From: Chitinophagaceae bacterium
GTDB taxonomy: Bacteria; Bacteroidota; Bacteroidia; Chitinophagales; Chitinophagaceae
Direction: 5' to 3'
NCBI GenBank assembly: GCA_947442905.1
Contig: CANEWV010000008.1
Location: forward strand, 1-16,441
DNA: 16,441 nt
Position numbers and translations under genes: made by a program. Shown here piece by piece: positions 7,984-15,070 of the stretch. Under the pieces are notes generated by a model. It saw nothing but the letters and a program-made list of their open reading frames with translations. It did no database searches and had not been told where the DNA came from. Position 1 is the first letter of the stretch. Every line of letters begins with the position of its first letter.

Positions 7984-8988
7984 TTAAGAGCGCTTTCTAA
8001 AATATTGTAAACGTAATAATATCATGCCACCTAAGCAAGCGGGTATAATTAAATTTAACAGCCAAATGCCGCCTGCCGCCGCTAAAATTCCCATCGTATT
8101 TGAACTATACATGCCAAATAAAATCAAACTCACTTTCCCTCTAATACCTAATTCTGCTAGGGTTAAGGTAGGTATAATAGCGAGTATTAAGAAAAGCACC
8201 CCAGTAAGCGCCATAATTGTTGGGGGATCAATAAGAACGCTGCACAATCTAAAAATTAACAAATATTGAAGTAAAAATACAAGGTACCGAGCGCTAGAAA
8301 TAAAGGAAAGTTCGAGTAATAAACGTTTAGGGATCGATTGTACCGATGTAATTAAAAAAACGTACTTAGAAAAAAAGGAGACCTTGGCTAGTTTATTTGC
8401 AAAAAACGGAATGGCCATATAACAAATAATAAACAAGCCAACCACTACAAACAAACTGCCATATAGCATAGATAATAAAGACGCCGATAAGTGAAGTTGA
8501 TCCTGTAAGCCAATGCGTATATTAGGAAACAACCAAATAATTGCAATCAAACCAGCAATGAGAGTAACTAAGAGTTGACTAGCGCTTGCTACAAAAGAAA
8601 GCACCACGCCTTTTAAGCGGTTACCATCAGATAGTAACATTGATTTACCAATTGATTCTCCCACTCTATTAATGCTAGAAAATGAAACCGCCTGCCCTGT
8701 TAAAATAGCCGCATACGCTGCCTTAAAAGAAAGTGGCTCTAACTTATTTGTTAAACGCTTCCATTTAAATGCTTCTAGACCCCAATTAAACGCTGTTAAT
8801 AAGGTTATGCTAAGTAAGTGCCAAAAAGCAGTGGCCACTGGTATTTGTTGCAATGAGTCAATAAAACTGGGCAGCTGTTTTTGTTCACTTATTTGATGAT
8901 AAATAGAATAGCATAGCCATACAAATATGATGGGGGCCAACAGGTACTGAACAAATATGTTTATTTTCTTTTGCAGTGCTAGCAGCAT
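7984..8988 (-). CDS. Flippase-like (LPG synthase TM / UPF0104) membrane protein
   Basis: A 334-residue integral membrane protein with about eight hydrophobic helices and little else. It matches the lysylphosphatidylglycerol synthase transmembrane (UPF0104, flippase-like) family: EAFKWKRL at about 72-79, NRVGESIG at 107-114 and TLAELGIRG at 276-284 correspond to the family's conserved short motifs. It lacks the soluble aminoacyl-transfer domain of MprF, so it is unlikely to make lysyl-phosphatidylglycerol. Relatives are thought to move lipids or lipid-linked sugars across the inner membrane. It starts with ATG at 8988, is divergent from ruvC with 73 bases between, and is followed after 10 bases by the DUF3108 gene. 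Confidence 0.85.
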   Translation of the reverse strand: MLLALQKKINIFVQYLLAPIIFVWLCYSIYHQISEQKQLPSFIDSLQQIPVATAFWHLLSITLLTAFNWGLEAFKWKRLTNKLEPLSFKAAYAAILTGQAVSFSSINRVGESIGKSMLLSDGNRLKGVVLSFVASASQLLVTLIAGLIAIIWLFPNIRIGLQDQLHLSASLLSMLYGSLFVVVGLFIICYMAIPFFANKLAKVSFFSKYVFLITSVQSIPKRLLLELSFISSARYLVFLLQYLLIFRLCSVLIDPPTIMALTGVLFLILAIIPTLTLAELGIRGKVSLILFGMYSSNTMGILAAAGGIWLLNLIIPACLGGMILLRLQYFRKRS

Positions 8989-9015
8989 TTAAATGACTCA
9001 AAAAAGCTTGTAGAG

Positions 9016-9023
9016 CAAAAGTA
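9016..9023 (-). promoter_or_regulatory. Putative -7 box for the flippase/DUF3108 pair
   Basis: The minus strand reads TACTTTTG, an exact TAnnTTTG match 27 bases before the start at 8988. Initiation would fall near 9010, giving a leader of about 20 bases. I see no -33 element at normal spacing. Confidence 0.4.
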
Positions 9024-9061
9024 GGTAGAATCTCAAAGGAAGCTTGTAATTTCACATCAAA

Positions 9062-9625
9062 TTGAAAAAAGATCAGATCATATTAGGCATTGACCCCGGC
9101 ACCCAACTTATGGGATACGCCCTCTTGCGCATTACAAATAGCACGCCGCAAGTGATACTGATAGATGCTTTAAAACTAACCGGGCAAAAAGATATTTACG
9201 CCCGCCTCGAAATGATTCATACCAAGGTTGTAGAACTTATTAAATTATATCAACCTACCACTTTTGCTATTGAAGCTCCCTTTTTTGCAAAGAATGTACA
9301 AAGTATGCTTAAGTTAGGAAGGGCTCAGGGTGTAGCGATTGCCGCAGCCATGCAAACGGGGCTCTCTGTTACTGAGTACGCACCTAAAAAAGTAAAACAA
9401 TCGATTACCGGAAACGGTAATGCAAGTAAAGATCAGGTTTGGCAAATGCTACAACGTACACTTCAAATAGAAGTAAAGCCACAATACTTTGATGCTACGG
9501 ATGCCCTTGCAGTTGCACTTTGCCATTACTACCAGAGCTCATCGCCGTTAGCAGCAGCTAGTGGAAAAGGATTTAAAGGATGGGACGATTTTATTGCAAA
9601 AAATCCAGGAAAAGTTAAACTATAA
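9062..9625 (+). CDS. ruvC: Holliday junction resolvase RuvC, TTG start
   Basis: Endonuclease that resolves Holliday junctions with RuvAB during recombination and repair. The 187-residue length fits the family. The four catalytic acids are in place: D11 in GIDPGT, E71 in AIEAPFF, and D144 and D147 in YFDATDALA. The basic GNGNASKDQV segment (117-126) is also typical. The start is a TTG at 9062: an in-frame stop lies at 9047-9049, no ATG or GTG lies between, and the next residues KKDQIILGIDPG are the normal family N-terminus. No good Shine-Dalgarno sequence precedes it. It diverges from the flippase-like gene and converges on the HIT gene 15 bases away. Confidence 0.96.
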   Translation: MKKDQIILGIDPGTQLMGYALLRITNSTPQVILIDALKLTGQKDIYARLEMIHTKVVELIKLYQPTTFAIEAPFFAKNVQSMLKLGRAQGVAIAAAMQTGLSVTEYAPKKVKQSITGNGNASKDQVWQMLQRTLQIEVKPQYFDATDALAVALCHYYQSSSPLAAASGKGFKGWDDFIAKNPGKVKL

Positions 9626-9632
9626 AATAGGC

Positions 9633-9654
9633 TTGACTGCTTATAAAGCAGCAA
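9633..9654. terminator. Possible weak bidirectional terminator between ruvC and the HIT gene
   Basis: TTG-A-CTGCTT / ATA / AAGCAG-CAA folds into a nine-pair stem with one bulged A (9636) and a three-base loop at 9643-9645. It sits in the 15-base convergent gap and overlaps the last HIT codons. The flanks are only mildly T-rich in either direction (CAATTTTAC on plus, CCTATTTTA on minus), so termination would be weak. Confidence 0.4.
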
Positions 9655-10030
9655 CAATTTTACTTTGTACTAGCGCTAATAATTCAGGCGTTACCTTTAT
9701 TTTTTCTTTGGTAAAATTAATATCGTTGGCGCTATTGATAGGCATCAAATGAAGATGCGCATGTGGTACTTCAAGCCCTACAACACTCATGCCACAACGG
9801 TTACAAGGAAATGCTTTTTCGATAGCTGTAGCTATGGGTTTTGCAAATACTAATATTTTTTGCAGGTAGTTGTCTGATAAATCAAAAAACTTATCGGTTT
9901 CATTTTTAGGAACAATGAGTACATGCCCTTCCACTAACGGAAACACGTCTAAAAAGGCATAAAAGTTTTCGTCTTCCAAAATTTTGTAAGAAGGAATTTC
10001 TCCAGCAATGATTTTAGAAAACAAAGTCAT
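9641..10030 (-). CDS. HIT family nucleotide-binding hydrolase
   Basis: A 129-residue histidine-triad protein, probably a purine nucleoside phosphoramidase of the HinT/PKCI type or a related dinucleotide hydrolase acting in the cytoplasm. The triad HAHLHL covers residues 90-95, with H92 the expected nucleophile. The N-terminal TLFSKIIAGEIPSYKI and the GHVLIVPK strand at 35-42 are typical of the family. I start it at the ATG at 10030 because MTLFSKII is the usual N-terminus; an ATG at 10039 would add three residues and abut the greA stop directly. A C-x-x-C pair (C76, C79) is present, but other zinc ligands of the kind seen in some relatives are not obvious. It lies just behind greA on the same strand. 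Confidence 0.93.
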   Translation of the reverse strand: MTLFSKIIAGEIPSYKILEDENFYAFLDVFPLVEGHVLIVPKNETDKFFDLSDNYLQKILVFAKPIATAIEKAFPCNRCGMSVVGLEVPHAHLHLMPINSANDINFTKEKIKVTPELLALVQSKIVAAL

Positions 10031-10039
10031 ACAGTACAA

Positions 10040-10516
10040 TTAAACGGTGATGTTATCAACCCTGAATTTTAAAACACCAGCAGGCGTTTGAATCTCTGCA
10101 ACTTCACCCACAACTTTACCCATCAAACCTTTTCCGATTGGAGAAGTACCGGATATTTTTTGTGCTTTTAAATCTGCTTCTTTTTCACCTACAAGTTGAT
10201 AGGTAACCGTTTTTTTAGTGGCCATATTGGTAATAGTCACTTTAGTAAGGATGGTTACTTTACTGGTATCAATTGTTTTGGTATCTACAATTTTAGCATT
10301 GGCAATCACGCCTTCCAATTGCTTGATTTTTGCTTCAAGCATACCCTGCGCTTCTTTTGCCGCATCATATTCTGCATTTTCTTTTAAGTCGCCTTTCTCT
10401 CTCGCTTCACCAATGGCTCTAGAGGCCGCAGGGCGGTCAATAGATTTCATCTTTTGTAACTCTTCACGCATTTTTTCAAATGTCTCCATCGTTACATACA
10501 TATTCGTATCACTCAT
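10040..10516 (-). CDS. greA: Transcription elongation factor GreA
   Basis: Binds the secondary channel of RNA polymerase and stimulates cleavage of backtracked RNA. The 158-residue length equals that of E. coli GreA. The N-terminal coiled coil (about 10-78) carries the tip GDLKENAEY, with D43 and E46 matching the catalytic D41 and E44. The C-terminal domain has the usual SPIGKGLMGK segment. I start at the ATG at 10516 (MSDTNMYVT); an in-frame ATG at 10555 would add 13 residues not seen in the family and would start within the terminator hairpin upstream. An ATG at 10501 (MYVT) is another possibility. It is followed after 9 bases by the HIT gene. A terminator-like hairpin ends only 21 bases before its start. 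Confidence 0.96.
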   Translation of the reverse strand: MSDTNMYVTMETFEKMREELQKMKSIDRPAASRAIGEAREKGDLKENAEYDAAKEAQGMLEAKIKQLEGVIANAKIVDTKTIDTSKVTILTKVTITNMATKKTVTYQLVGEKEADLKAQKISGTSPIGKGLMGKVVGEVAEIQTPAGVLKFRVDNITV

Positions 10517-10537
10517 ATAGTAAGCTTTAAGTTGGAT

Positions 10538-10572
10538 AAAAAAAGACAACGCCACATTTGACTGCAGCGTTG
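10538..10572 (-). terminator. Rho-independent terminator between the dehydrogenase gene and greA
   Basis: Read on the minus strand, CAACGC (10572-10567) pairs with GCGTTG (10552-10547) around a 14-base loop that can form two more internal pairs. It is followed by TC and then seven T (10544-10538). This is the standard hairpin plus T-run layout. It would end transcripts from rsmA and the dehydrogenase gene before greA, or act as an attenuator in the greA leader. Confidence 0.7.
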
Positions 10573-10595
10573 GACGTCAAAAATAATTAATTTAA

Positions 10596-11522
10596 TTAGA
10601 TTCCGAGCTTGTCAAGTACAATTTTTGCCATTAAATAGAAGGCTTCATGGCTATAACCGGCAATATGAGGGGTAATGATCACATTGGGCTGGTTGCAAAG
10701 CCAGTCTAACTGCAGTTTTTCTACCTCGGAGTAAGTGCTTAAGTTTTCATTTTCTAGCACGTCTAAACCAGCGGCTTTTATTTGGCCATTTTTTAAGGCA
10801 GTAATCATAGCTGTTGTGTCTGCTACTTTGCCCCTACAGGTATTAATAAAATACGGCGATTTTACAAGGCTTGCAAAAAAAGAGGCAGAGGCGTAATGAA
10901 GTGTTTCGGGCGTTAATGGCAAATGTAAACTCACCACATCGGCGTTTGCAGAGAGTGTAGCAAGATCTACAAATTCAATATTTGCTAAATTCGTTTCCTG
11001 CTTGTATTTATCGTGCGCAATTATTTGCACACCAAAAGATTGAAGCCTACTTGCAAATGCATTTCCTGTATGACCCATTCCAATAATGCCTACTGTTTTT
11101 CCAAAAAGTGCATCGGCCCTATTGGCGTCTCTAATCCACAAGCCATTTTTTACTTCTGCAAAACTAGCGCTCACTTTGTTCATGAGATTTAGTAAAAGTG
11201 CTATCGCATGTTCACCTACTGCACCAGCATTGCCTTCTGGACTACTTACACAAATAATATTTTTAGATGCCGCAAACTCGGTATCAATTAATTCCATCCC
11301 ACTTCCAAGACGAGCAATCCAATTGAGCGCAACCGCTTTTTCAAGTAAGGCCTGATCAATTTTGATACGCGTGCTTACCACAAGTCCGGTAGCCGTAGAA
11401 ATGATAGTTGCTAATTCGTTGTAGGTAACTGCTTCAGACAATACAACTTCGAAACCCTTGTCCTGCAAGCGTTGTGTCAAATAGGGATGAGCCGGTGCGG
11501 TAATTATTACAATAGGTTTCAC
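10596..11522 (-). CDS. D-2-hydroxyacid dehydrogenase (SerA-like, short form)
   Basis: NAD-dependent oxidoreductase of the D-isomer 2-hydroxyacid dehydrogenase family. In the 308-residue protein the Rossmann glycine motif is GMGHTG at 148-153 and the catalytic triad can be placed at R230 (TCRGK), E257 or E259 (DVLENE) and H286 (TPHIAGYS). The substrate-domain segment ARLGSGMELID at 70-80 resembles phosphoglycerate dehydrogenases. It lacks the C-terminal ACT or other regulatory domains of full SerA and the extra C-terminal domain of PdxB. It could be a short 3-phosphoglycerate dehydrogenase or act on another 2-hydroxyacid; I cannot choose from sequence. It follows rsmA by 9 bases, so the two form an operon that ends at the hairpin at 10538-10572. 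Confidence 0.9.
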   Translation of the reverse strand: MKPIVIITAPAHPYLTQRLQDKGFEVVLSEAVTYNELATIISTATGLVVSTRIKIDQALLEKAVALNWIARLGSGMELIDTEFAASKNIICVSSPEGNAGAVGEHAIALLLNLMNKVSASFAEVKNGLWIRDANRADALFGKTVGIIGMGHTGNAFASRLQSFGVQIIAHDKYKQETNLANIEFVDLATLSANADVVSLHLPLTPETLHYASASFFASLVKSPYFINTCRGKVADTTAMITALKNGQIKAAGLDVLENENLSTYSEVEKLQLDWLCNQPNVIITPHIAGYSHEAFYLMAKIVLDKLGI

Positions 11523-11531
11523 AAGTTACAT

Positions 11532-12281
11532 TTATTTCATTTTAAATGTGAGTGCTGCAAAATCTGCTACACTTAACTGCTCTGGTCTTTTGGTAAATAT
11601 TTCTTCTTGCAATGTTTCGGGCGTAAACATTCCTTTTAATGGATTGCGTAACATTTTTCGGCGCTGACCAAATGCTGCTTTTACAACGGCAATAAATGAT
11701 TTTTCGGAGCGCATATCTACCACGTCATTACGGCGTGTTAATTTAATAACACCACTATCTACTTTAGGTGGCGGATTAAAAGATTCGGGCGGTACATCAA
11801 ATAAATATTCGGCGTGGTAATACGCTTGCACGAGCACACTTAAAATACCATAGTCTTTATTGCCCGGACCAGATACAATACGCTTGGCTACTTCTTTTTG
11901 AAACATCCCAACCATCACGGGCACTTGGCCTTTCCACTCCAGTACACGAAATAATATTTGAGATGAAATATTATATGGGAAATTGCCAACTACTGTAAAT
12001 GGTTCTAAAAAAGGAGGCGCACAATCTAAAATACTTTCATGTACAATTTTACCAATTATAGAAGGGTAAGTTTTTTCGAGATACGCTACTTTTTCGTCGT
12101 CTAATTCTACCGCTTTAAAATCGAGTACCGGCTTTTGTAAAATATATTTTGTGATGGCACCAGCACCAGGCCCAACTTCTATAAGTCGCTCACAGTTTGG
12201 AATGGCGTCCACAATGGAAAGACAAATTTTTTCGTCTTTTAAGAAGTGCTGACCCAGCGATTTTTTGAGTGTATATTCCAC
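11532..12281 (-). CDS. rsmA: 16S rRNA dimethyladenosine transferase RsmA (KsgA), GTG start
   Basis: Uses S-adenosylmethionine to dimethylate the two adjacent adenosines (A1518 and A1519 in E. coli numbering) near the 3' end of 16S rRNA, a late check in small-subunit assembly. The 249-residue protein starts with the conserved KKSLGQHFL (6-14). The SAM-binding loop is EVGPGAGA at 35-42, the acidic residue after motif II is in VELD at 58-61, and the catalytic motif is NFPY at 100-103. The basic GQRRKMLRN segment lies in the C-terminal domain. The start is a GTG at 12281; upstream in frame there is no ATG, GTG or TTG before a stop at 12327-12329. A perfect -7 box lies just 4 bases ahead of it. 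The dehydrogenase gene follows 9 bases later. Confidence 0.97.
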   Translation of the reverse strand: MEYTLKKSLGQHFLKDEKICLSIVDAIPNCERLIEVGPGAGAITKYILQKPVLDFKAVELDDEKVAYLEKTYPSIIGKIVHESILDCAPPFLEPFTVVGNFPYNISSQILFRVLEWKGQVPVMVGMFQKEVAKRIVSGPGNKDYGILSVLVQAYYHAEYLFDVPPESFNPPPKVDSGVIKLTRRNDVVDMRSEKSFIAVVKAAFGQRRKMLRNPLKGMFTPETLQEEIFTKRPEQLSVADFAALTFKMK

Positions 12282-12285
12282 GTTG

Positions 12286-12293
12286 CAAAAGTA
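12286..12293 (-). promoter_or_regulatory. Putative -7 box immediately upstream of rsmA
   Basis: The minus strand reads TACTTTTG, an exact TAnnTTTG match. Its last base is only 4 bases from the GTG start codon, so transcription from it would start at or very near that codon. No -33 element is visible at normal spacing. Confidence 0.4.
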
Positions 12294-12339
12294 AGCAATT
12301 CTAAGGCGTAAGTGGTCGTTCGCCTCCTAAGTACGCTTA
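12292..12339. repeat. Imperfect nested inverted repeat in the rsmA/pdxA divergent spacer
   Basis: Outer arms TAAGC (12292-12296) and GCTTA (12335-12339) flank inner arms AGGCG (12304-12308) and CGCCT (12321-12325) around a 12-base centre. The gaps between arms are 7 and 9 bases. It overlaps the rsmA -7 box. It may be a binding site or an RNA hairpin, but arms of five bases can arise by chance. Confidence 0.3.
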
Positions 12340-12400
12340 ACCCATAAACATGCTATTATTGGGTCAAATATTCGTAATTTTATACTCTAAAACAGCCCGG

Positions 12401-13492
12401 ATGAGTATTGAGACGCAAAAACCAATTATAGGATTTTCATGTGGTGACCTAAATGGCATTGGATTAGAAATTATCCTTAAAACGCTTTCCGACAGCCGTT
12501 TACTTGATTTTTGCACGCCGGTTATTTTTGCCAGTAGTAAAAGCGTCAATTTTTACCGCAAAAGCTTACCTGAATCTAACTTTAGCTATGCAAGTGGCAG
12601 AGACTTTTCTAAACTCAACCCAAAACAAGTAAATATCTATTCTTGCTGGGAAGAGGAAGTAGTGATCACGCCTGGTCAGCTCAATGAAATTGGTGGAAAA
12701 TATGGACGTTTATCTTTAGAAGCCGCCGGACAGGCATTAAAGGATGGTCATATTGATGGACTAGTTACCGCGCCTATTCATAAAAAAAATATTCAATCAG
12801 AAACGTTTAACTATAGTGGGCATACCCCGTATTTAAAAAACCTGTTTGGCACCAAAGACCTTTTAATGTTTATGGTTGCTGAAAATTTACGCATTGGACT
12901 ACTTACCGAGCATGTTACGATTGCTGAAGTCAATAAATACATTACGGTAGAAGGCATCATGAGCAAACTAAAAATGATGCACGCCAGTTTACAACAAGAC
13001 TTTAGTATTGACAAACCAAAAATTGCTGTACTAGGCCTTAACCCACACGCCGGTGATGAGGGACTTATTGGTAAAGAAGAACTTGAAATTATTAAACCTG
13101 CCATTGCAGAAGCACGTAAAAACAACATGCTTGTATTTGGCCCTTATAGTGCTGATGCATTTTTTGCAAGAGGCCAATATGAAAAATTTGACGCTGTACT
13201 TGCGATGTATCACGACCAGGGACTCATTCCATTTAAATCACTTGCTATTGGAGAAGGCGTAAACTTTACGGCTGGATTAACAGGTGTAAGAACCAGCCCA
13301 GACCATGGTACTGCATTTGATATTGCAGGCAAGGGCATTGCTGATCACAGCTCTTTTGTAGCAGCTACGTTTGAATGTATCGAAATCATTAGAACCAGAA
13401 AAGGCTACAAAGAAATGCGCATCAATCCACTTCGCAAAAGAAGTGCACGTATGCTTGCTGGCGCAGTAGATGAAAGAATTGAAGAGCAGTAG
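12401..13492 (+). CDS. pdxA: 4-hydroxythreonine-4-phosphate dehydrogenase PdxA
   Basis: NAD-dependent enzyme of the DXP-dependent pyridoxal phosphate pathway; it oxidises 4-hydroxy-L-threonine 4-phosphate to the precursor that PdxJ joins to deoxyxylulose phosphate. With the start at 12401 the protein has 363 residues. The three metal-binding histidines are H171 (LLTEHV), H216 (NPHAGDEG) and H271 (MYHDQG), each five residues on from E. coli H166, H211 and H266. The GDLNGIG segment (15-21) and GHTPYL (140-145) are also conserved. I prefer the ATG at 12401 because PdxA normally has few residues before the GDxNG motif; an upstream in-frame ATG at 12350 would add 17 hydrophobic residues foreign to the family. 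It is divergent from rsmA, and its TAG directly abuts the stop of the next, convergent gene. Confidence 0.95.
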   Translation: MSIETQKPIIGFSCGDLNGIGLEIILKTLSDSRLLDFCTPVIFASSKSVNFYRKSLPESNFSYASGRDFSKLNPKQVNIYSCWEEEVVITPGQLNEIGGKYGRLSLEAAGQALKDGHIDGLVTAPIHKKNIQSETFNYSGHTPYLKNLFGTKDLLMFMVAENLRIGLLTEHVTIAEVNKYITVEGIMSKLKMMHASLQQDFSIDKPKIAVLGLNPHAGDEGLIGKEELEIIKPAIAEARKNNMLVFGPYSADAFFARGQYEKFDAVLAMYHDQGLIPFKSLAIGEGVNFTAGLTGVRTSPDHGTAFDIAGKGIADHSSFVAATFECIEIIRTRKGYKEMRINPLRKRSARMLAGAVDERIEEQ

Positions 13493-14185
13493 TTAATTGA
13501 ATATAGCCGCAGGTATACCTTTGTTAACGCTATAGTTTTTATAGCTTATCTCTACACGACCTTTTTTATTTTTTAACTGCTGAGCAGCAGAAAGCGGTTT
13601 GCTATCATCTTCAAACTCTAACGTAATCCCTTTGGGTAGTTTGTAGTTTTTAGTGTTGAATTCAAACACCACTTTATCAGGCAAGCCGTAATTACTATAA
13701 GCCCCATAATTCATAAGCATGGTATAAGTGCCGTTTTCTTTGGTGGTAGTAATAGCTTTTTCGATTAAACTTTCTTTTTCATTAATATACAGCGTACTTA
13801 TAACAACATCACTTGTTTCTTCGTTGGGAAGTAATTTTACCACCCTTAATTTTTTAGTGCCAACATCTTGTAAGCCCGCATCAATAGTGGTATAGTTTGA
13901 AGAAGCAATGAGTGAACTTAAATTAACAGAAAGCCCTCCTTTTGGAAGTAAAGAAATACCACCTTCTTTTTTGATTTTAAATAAGTTAGGCTTCTTAAAA
14001 TAAATTTTAATTTTTCCTATGGGTGCTTTGATAAAAGCAATATCCGTTTTCATGACACCGGTAGCTTCATAATTATCTACAAGCTCCAGTTTTGCCTTAA
14101 CTTTTTTAATAAGTTGTGCGGCGTCTTGCGCCATAGCAAGCGATGCACAAAAAATAAACAAAACAAACAAACGACACTTTTTCAT
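13493..14185 (-). CDS. LolA-like periplasmic protein
   Basis: A 230-residue protein with a clear N-terminal signal peptide (about 1-19, likely cut after AMA before QD) and no lipobox at the cut, so probably periplasmic. The mature part resembles the LolA/LolB outer-membrane lipoprotein carrier fold: an N-terminal helix with LVDNYEATGVM (35-45), then alternating strands including IGKIKIYFKKPNLFKIKKEG (56-75), and later strands with FEFNTKNYKLPKG and RVEISYKNYSVN. It is somewhat longer than classical LolA (about 200 residues) and I cannot show that it carries lipoproteins. It is the last gene of an ABC ATPase / permease operon, 9 bases behind the permease, and its stop directly abuts that of pdxA on the other strand. 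A lipid- or lipoprotein-binding partner of the exporter is the natural guess. Confidence 0.7.
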   Translation of the reverse strand: MKKCRLFVLFIFCASLAMAQDAAQLIKKVKAKLELVDNYEATGVMKTDIAFIKAPIGKIKIYFKKPNLFKIKKEGGISLLPKGGLSVNLSSLIASSNYTTIDAGLQDVGTKKLRVVKLLPNEETSDVVISTLYINEKESLIEKAITTTKENGTYTMLMNYGAYSNYGLPDKVVFEFNTKNYKLPKGITLEFEDDSKPLSAAQQLKNKKGRVEISYKNYSVNKGIPAAIFN

Positions 14186-14194
14186 ACACGAATA

Positions 14195-15070
14195 TTAACT
14201 AAGGATATCTTTTTTTCTAAACACAAGTAAAGTGGCAACAAAAAATCCAATGGTATGTGCCACGAGCACTAGCGATGCTCTAATAATTTTTTCCGGATTT
14301 TGGATACTCCCAATAATGGCTTCGTTGGAGGCATTTACTTTAATATCAAAAAACTCTTTCCACCCAATCATATGCGTAGTAAACAAATATGGCTTGATAA
14401 TATTAAATATGGGAATATTAAGCGTACTTAATATGGTAAAAAATACAATCACGCTCATGGTTGCAACAATGGGCCCTATCGAGTTTTCGGCAAACACAGA
14501 TAAGAAAAACCCAAGCGCCGCAACGGTTGTCATGGCCAGGGCTGCGAAGCCAAAGGCACCAATATACCGCCAAAAAACATCCGACTCTTTTAATAAAACC
14601 ACATAGCTGGTTTTTAATAAAAACATATCGTCGGTGCCAAATAAAAGCATGCTTCCAAATAATGCCAATATCGCAAGCCAAACGAGTAGCATTAAAGTGT
14701 ATATAATGGCTGCAATAAATTTTGCGAGTAATAACGTAGTACGGCTATAAGGTTTAATTAATAATAATCGCAGCGTGCCCATATTGGCTTCACCAGAAAT
14801 CATATCGGCGGCAATTAGGGCAATTAATAGCGGCACGTGCACGAGCAGTAATTGAAGCATCACATAACAAACCAAATAGCCATTTAAAATTTTACCATCA
14901 ATTTCAAGTGAACTGCTTAAGTCGTTTAGCATAAAATCGAGGTAGCTTTTACCATCTAATTTTAAGCCAAACTGAATGATACCAATAAGTGCAGCCACTG
15001 CTCCAAAAGCGATATAAGTTCTTGGACGCTTAAATATTTTATACAATTCTACCTGAACAAGACTAAACAT
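14195..15070 (-). CDS. ABC-2 type transporter permease
   Basis: A 291-residue inner-membrane protein with about six helices (near 18-35, 66-88, 115-145, 168-193, 200-220 and 265-285). The segment MISGEANMGTLRLLLIKPYSR (90-110) between helices 2 and 3 is the typical coupling-helix region of ABC-2 permeases such as NatB and the BcrB-like group, and the N-terminal LVQVELYKIFKRPRTY is also characteristic. It starts at 15070, overlapping the last 8 bases of the ATPase gene, so the two are translationally coupled and surely form one transporter. The substrate cannot be read from sequence; relatives export peptides, lipids or antibiotics, or move sodium. The LolA-like gene follows after 9 bases. Confidence 0.9.
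   Translation of the reverse strand: MFSLVQVELYKIFKRPRTYIAFGAVAALIGIIQFGLKLDGKSYLDFMLNDLSSSLEIDGKILNGYLVCYVMLQLLLVHVPLLIALIAADMISGEANMGTLRLLLIKPYSRTTLLLAKFIAAIIYTLMLLVWLAILALFGSMLLFGTDDMFLLKTSYVVLLKESDVFWRYIGAFGFAALAMTTVAALGFFLSVFAENSIGPIVATMSVIVFFTILSTLNIPIFNIIKPYLFTTHMIGWKEFFDIKVNASNEAIIGSIQNPEKIIRASLVLVAHTIGFFVATLLVFRKKDILS

Noticed and set aside
10517..10555. Extended GreA start at 10555
   Set aside because: The added residues are absent from the family and the start would lie within the terminator hairpin upstream of greA.
12350..12400. Extended PdxA start at 12350
   Set aside because: It would add 17 hydrophobic residues to a cytoplasmic enzyme whose homologues begin close to the GDxNG motif.
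14232..14606. 124-codon plus-strand frame opposite the ABC permease
   Set aside because: It is fully inside the permease gene, which has clear coupling-helix sequence and translational overlap with its ATPase.
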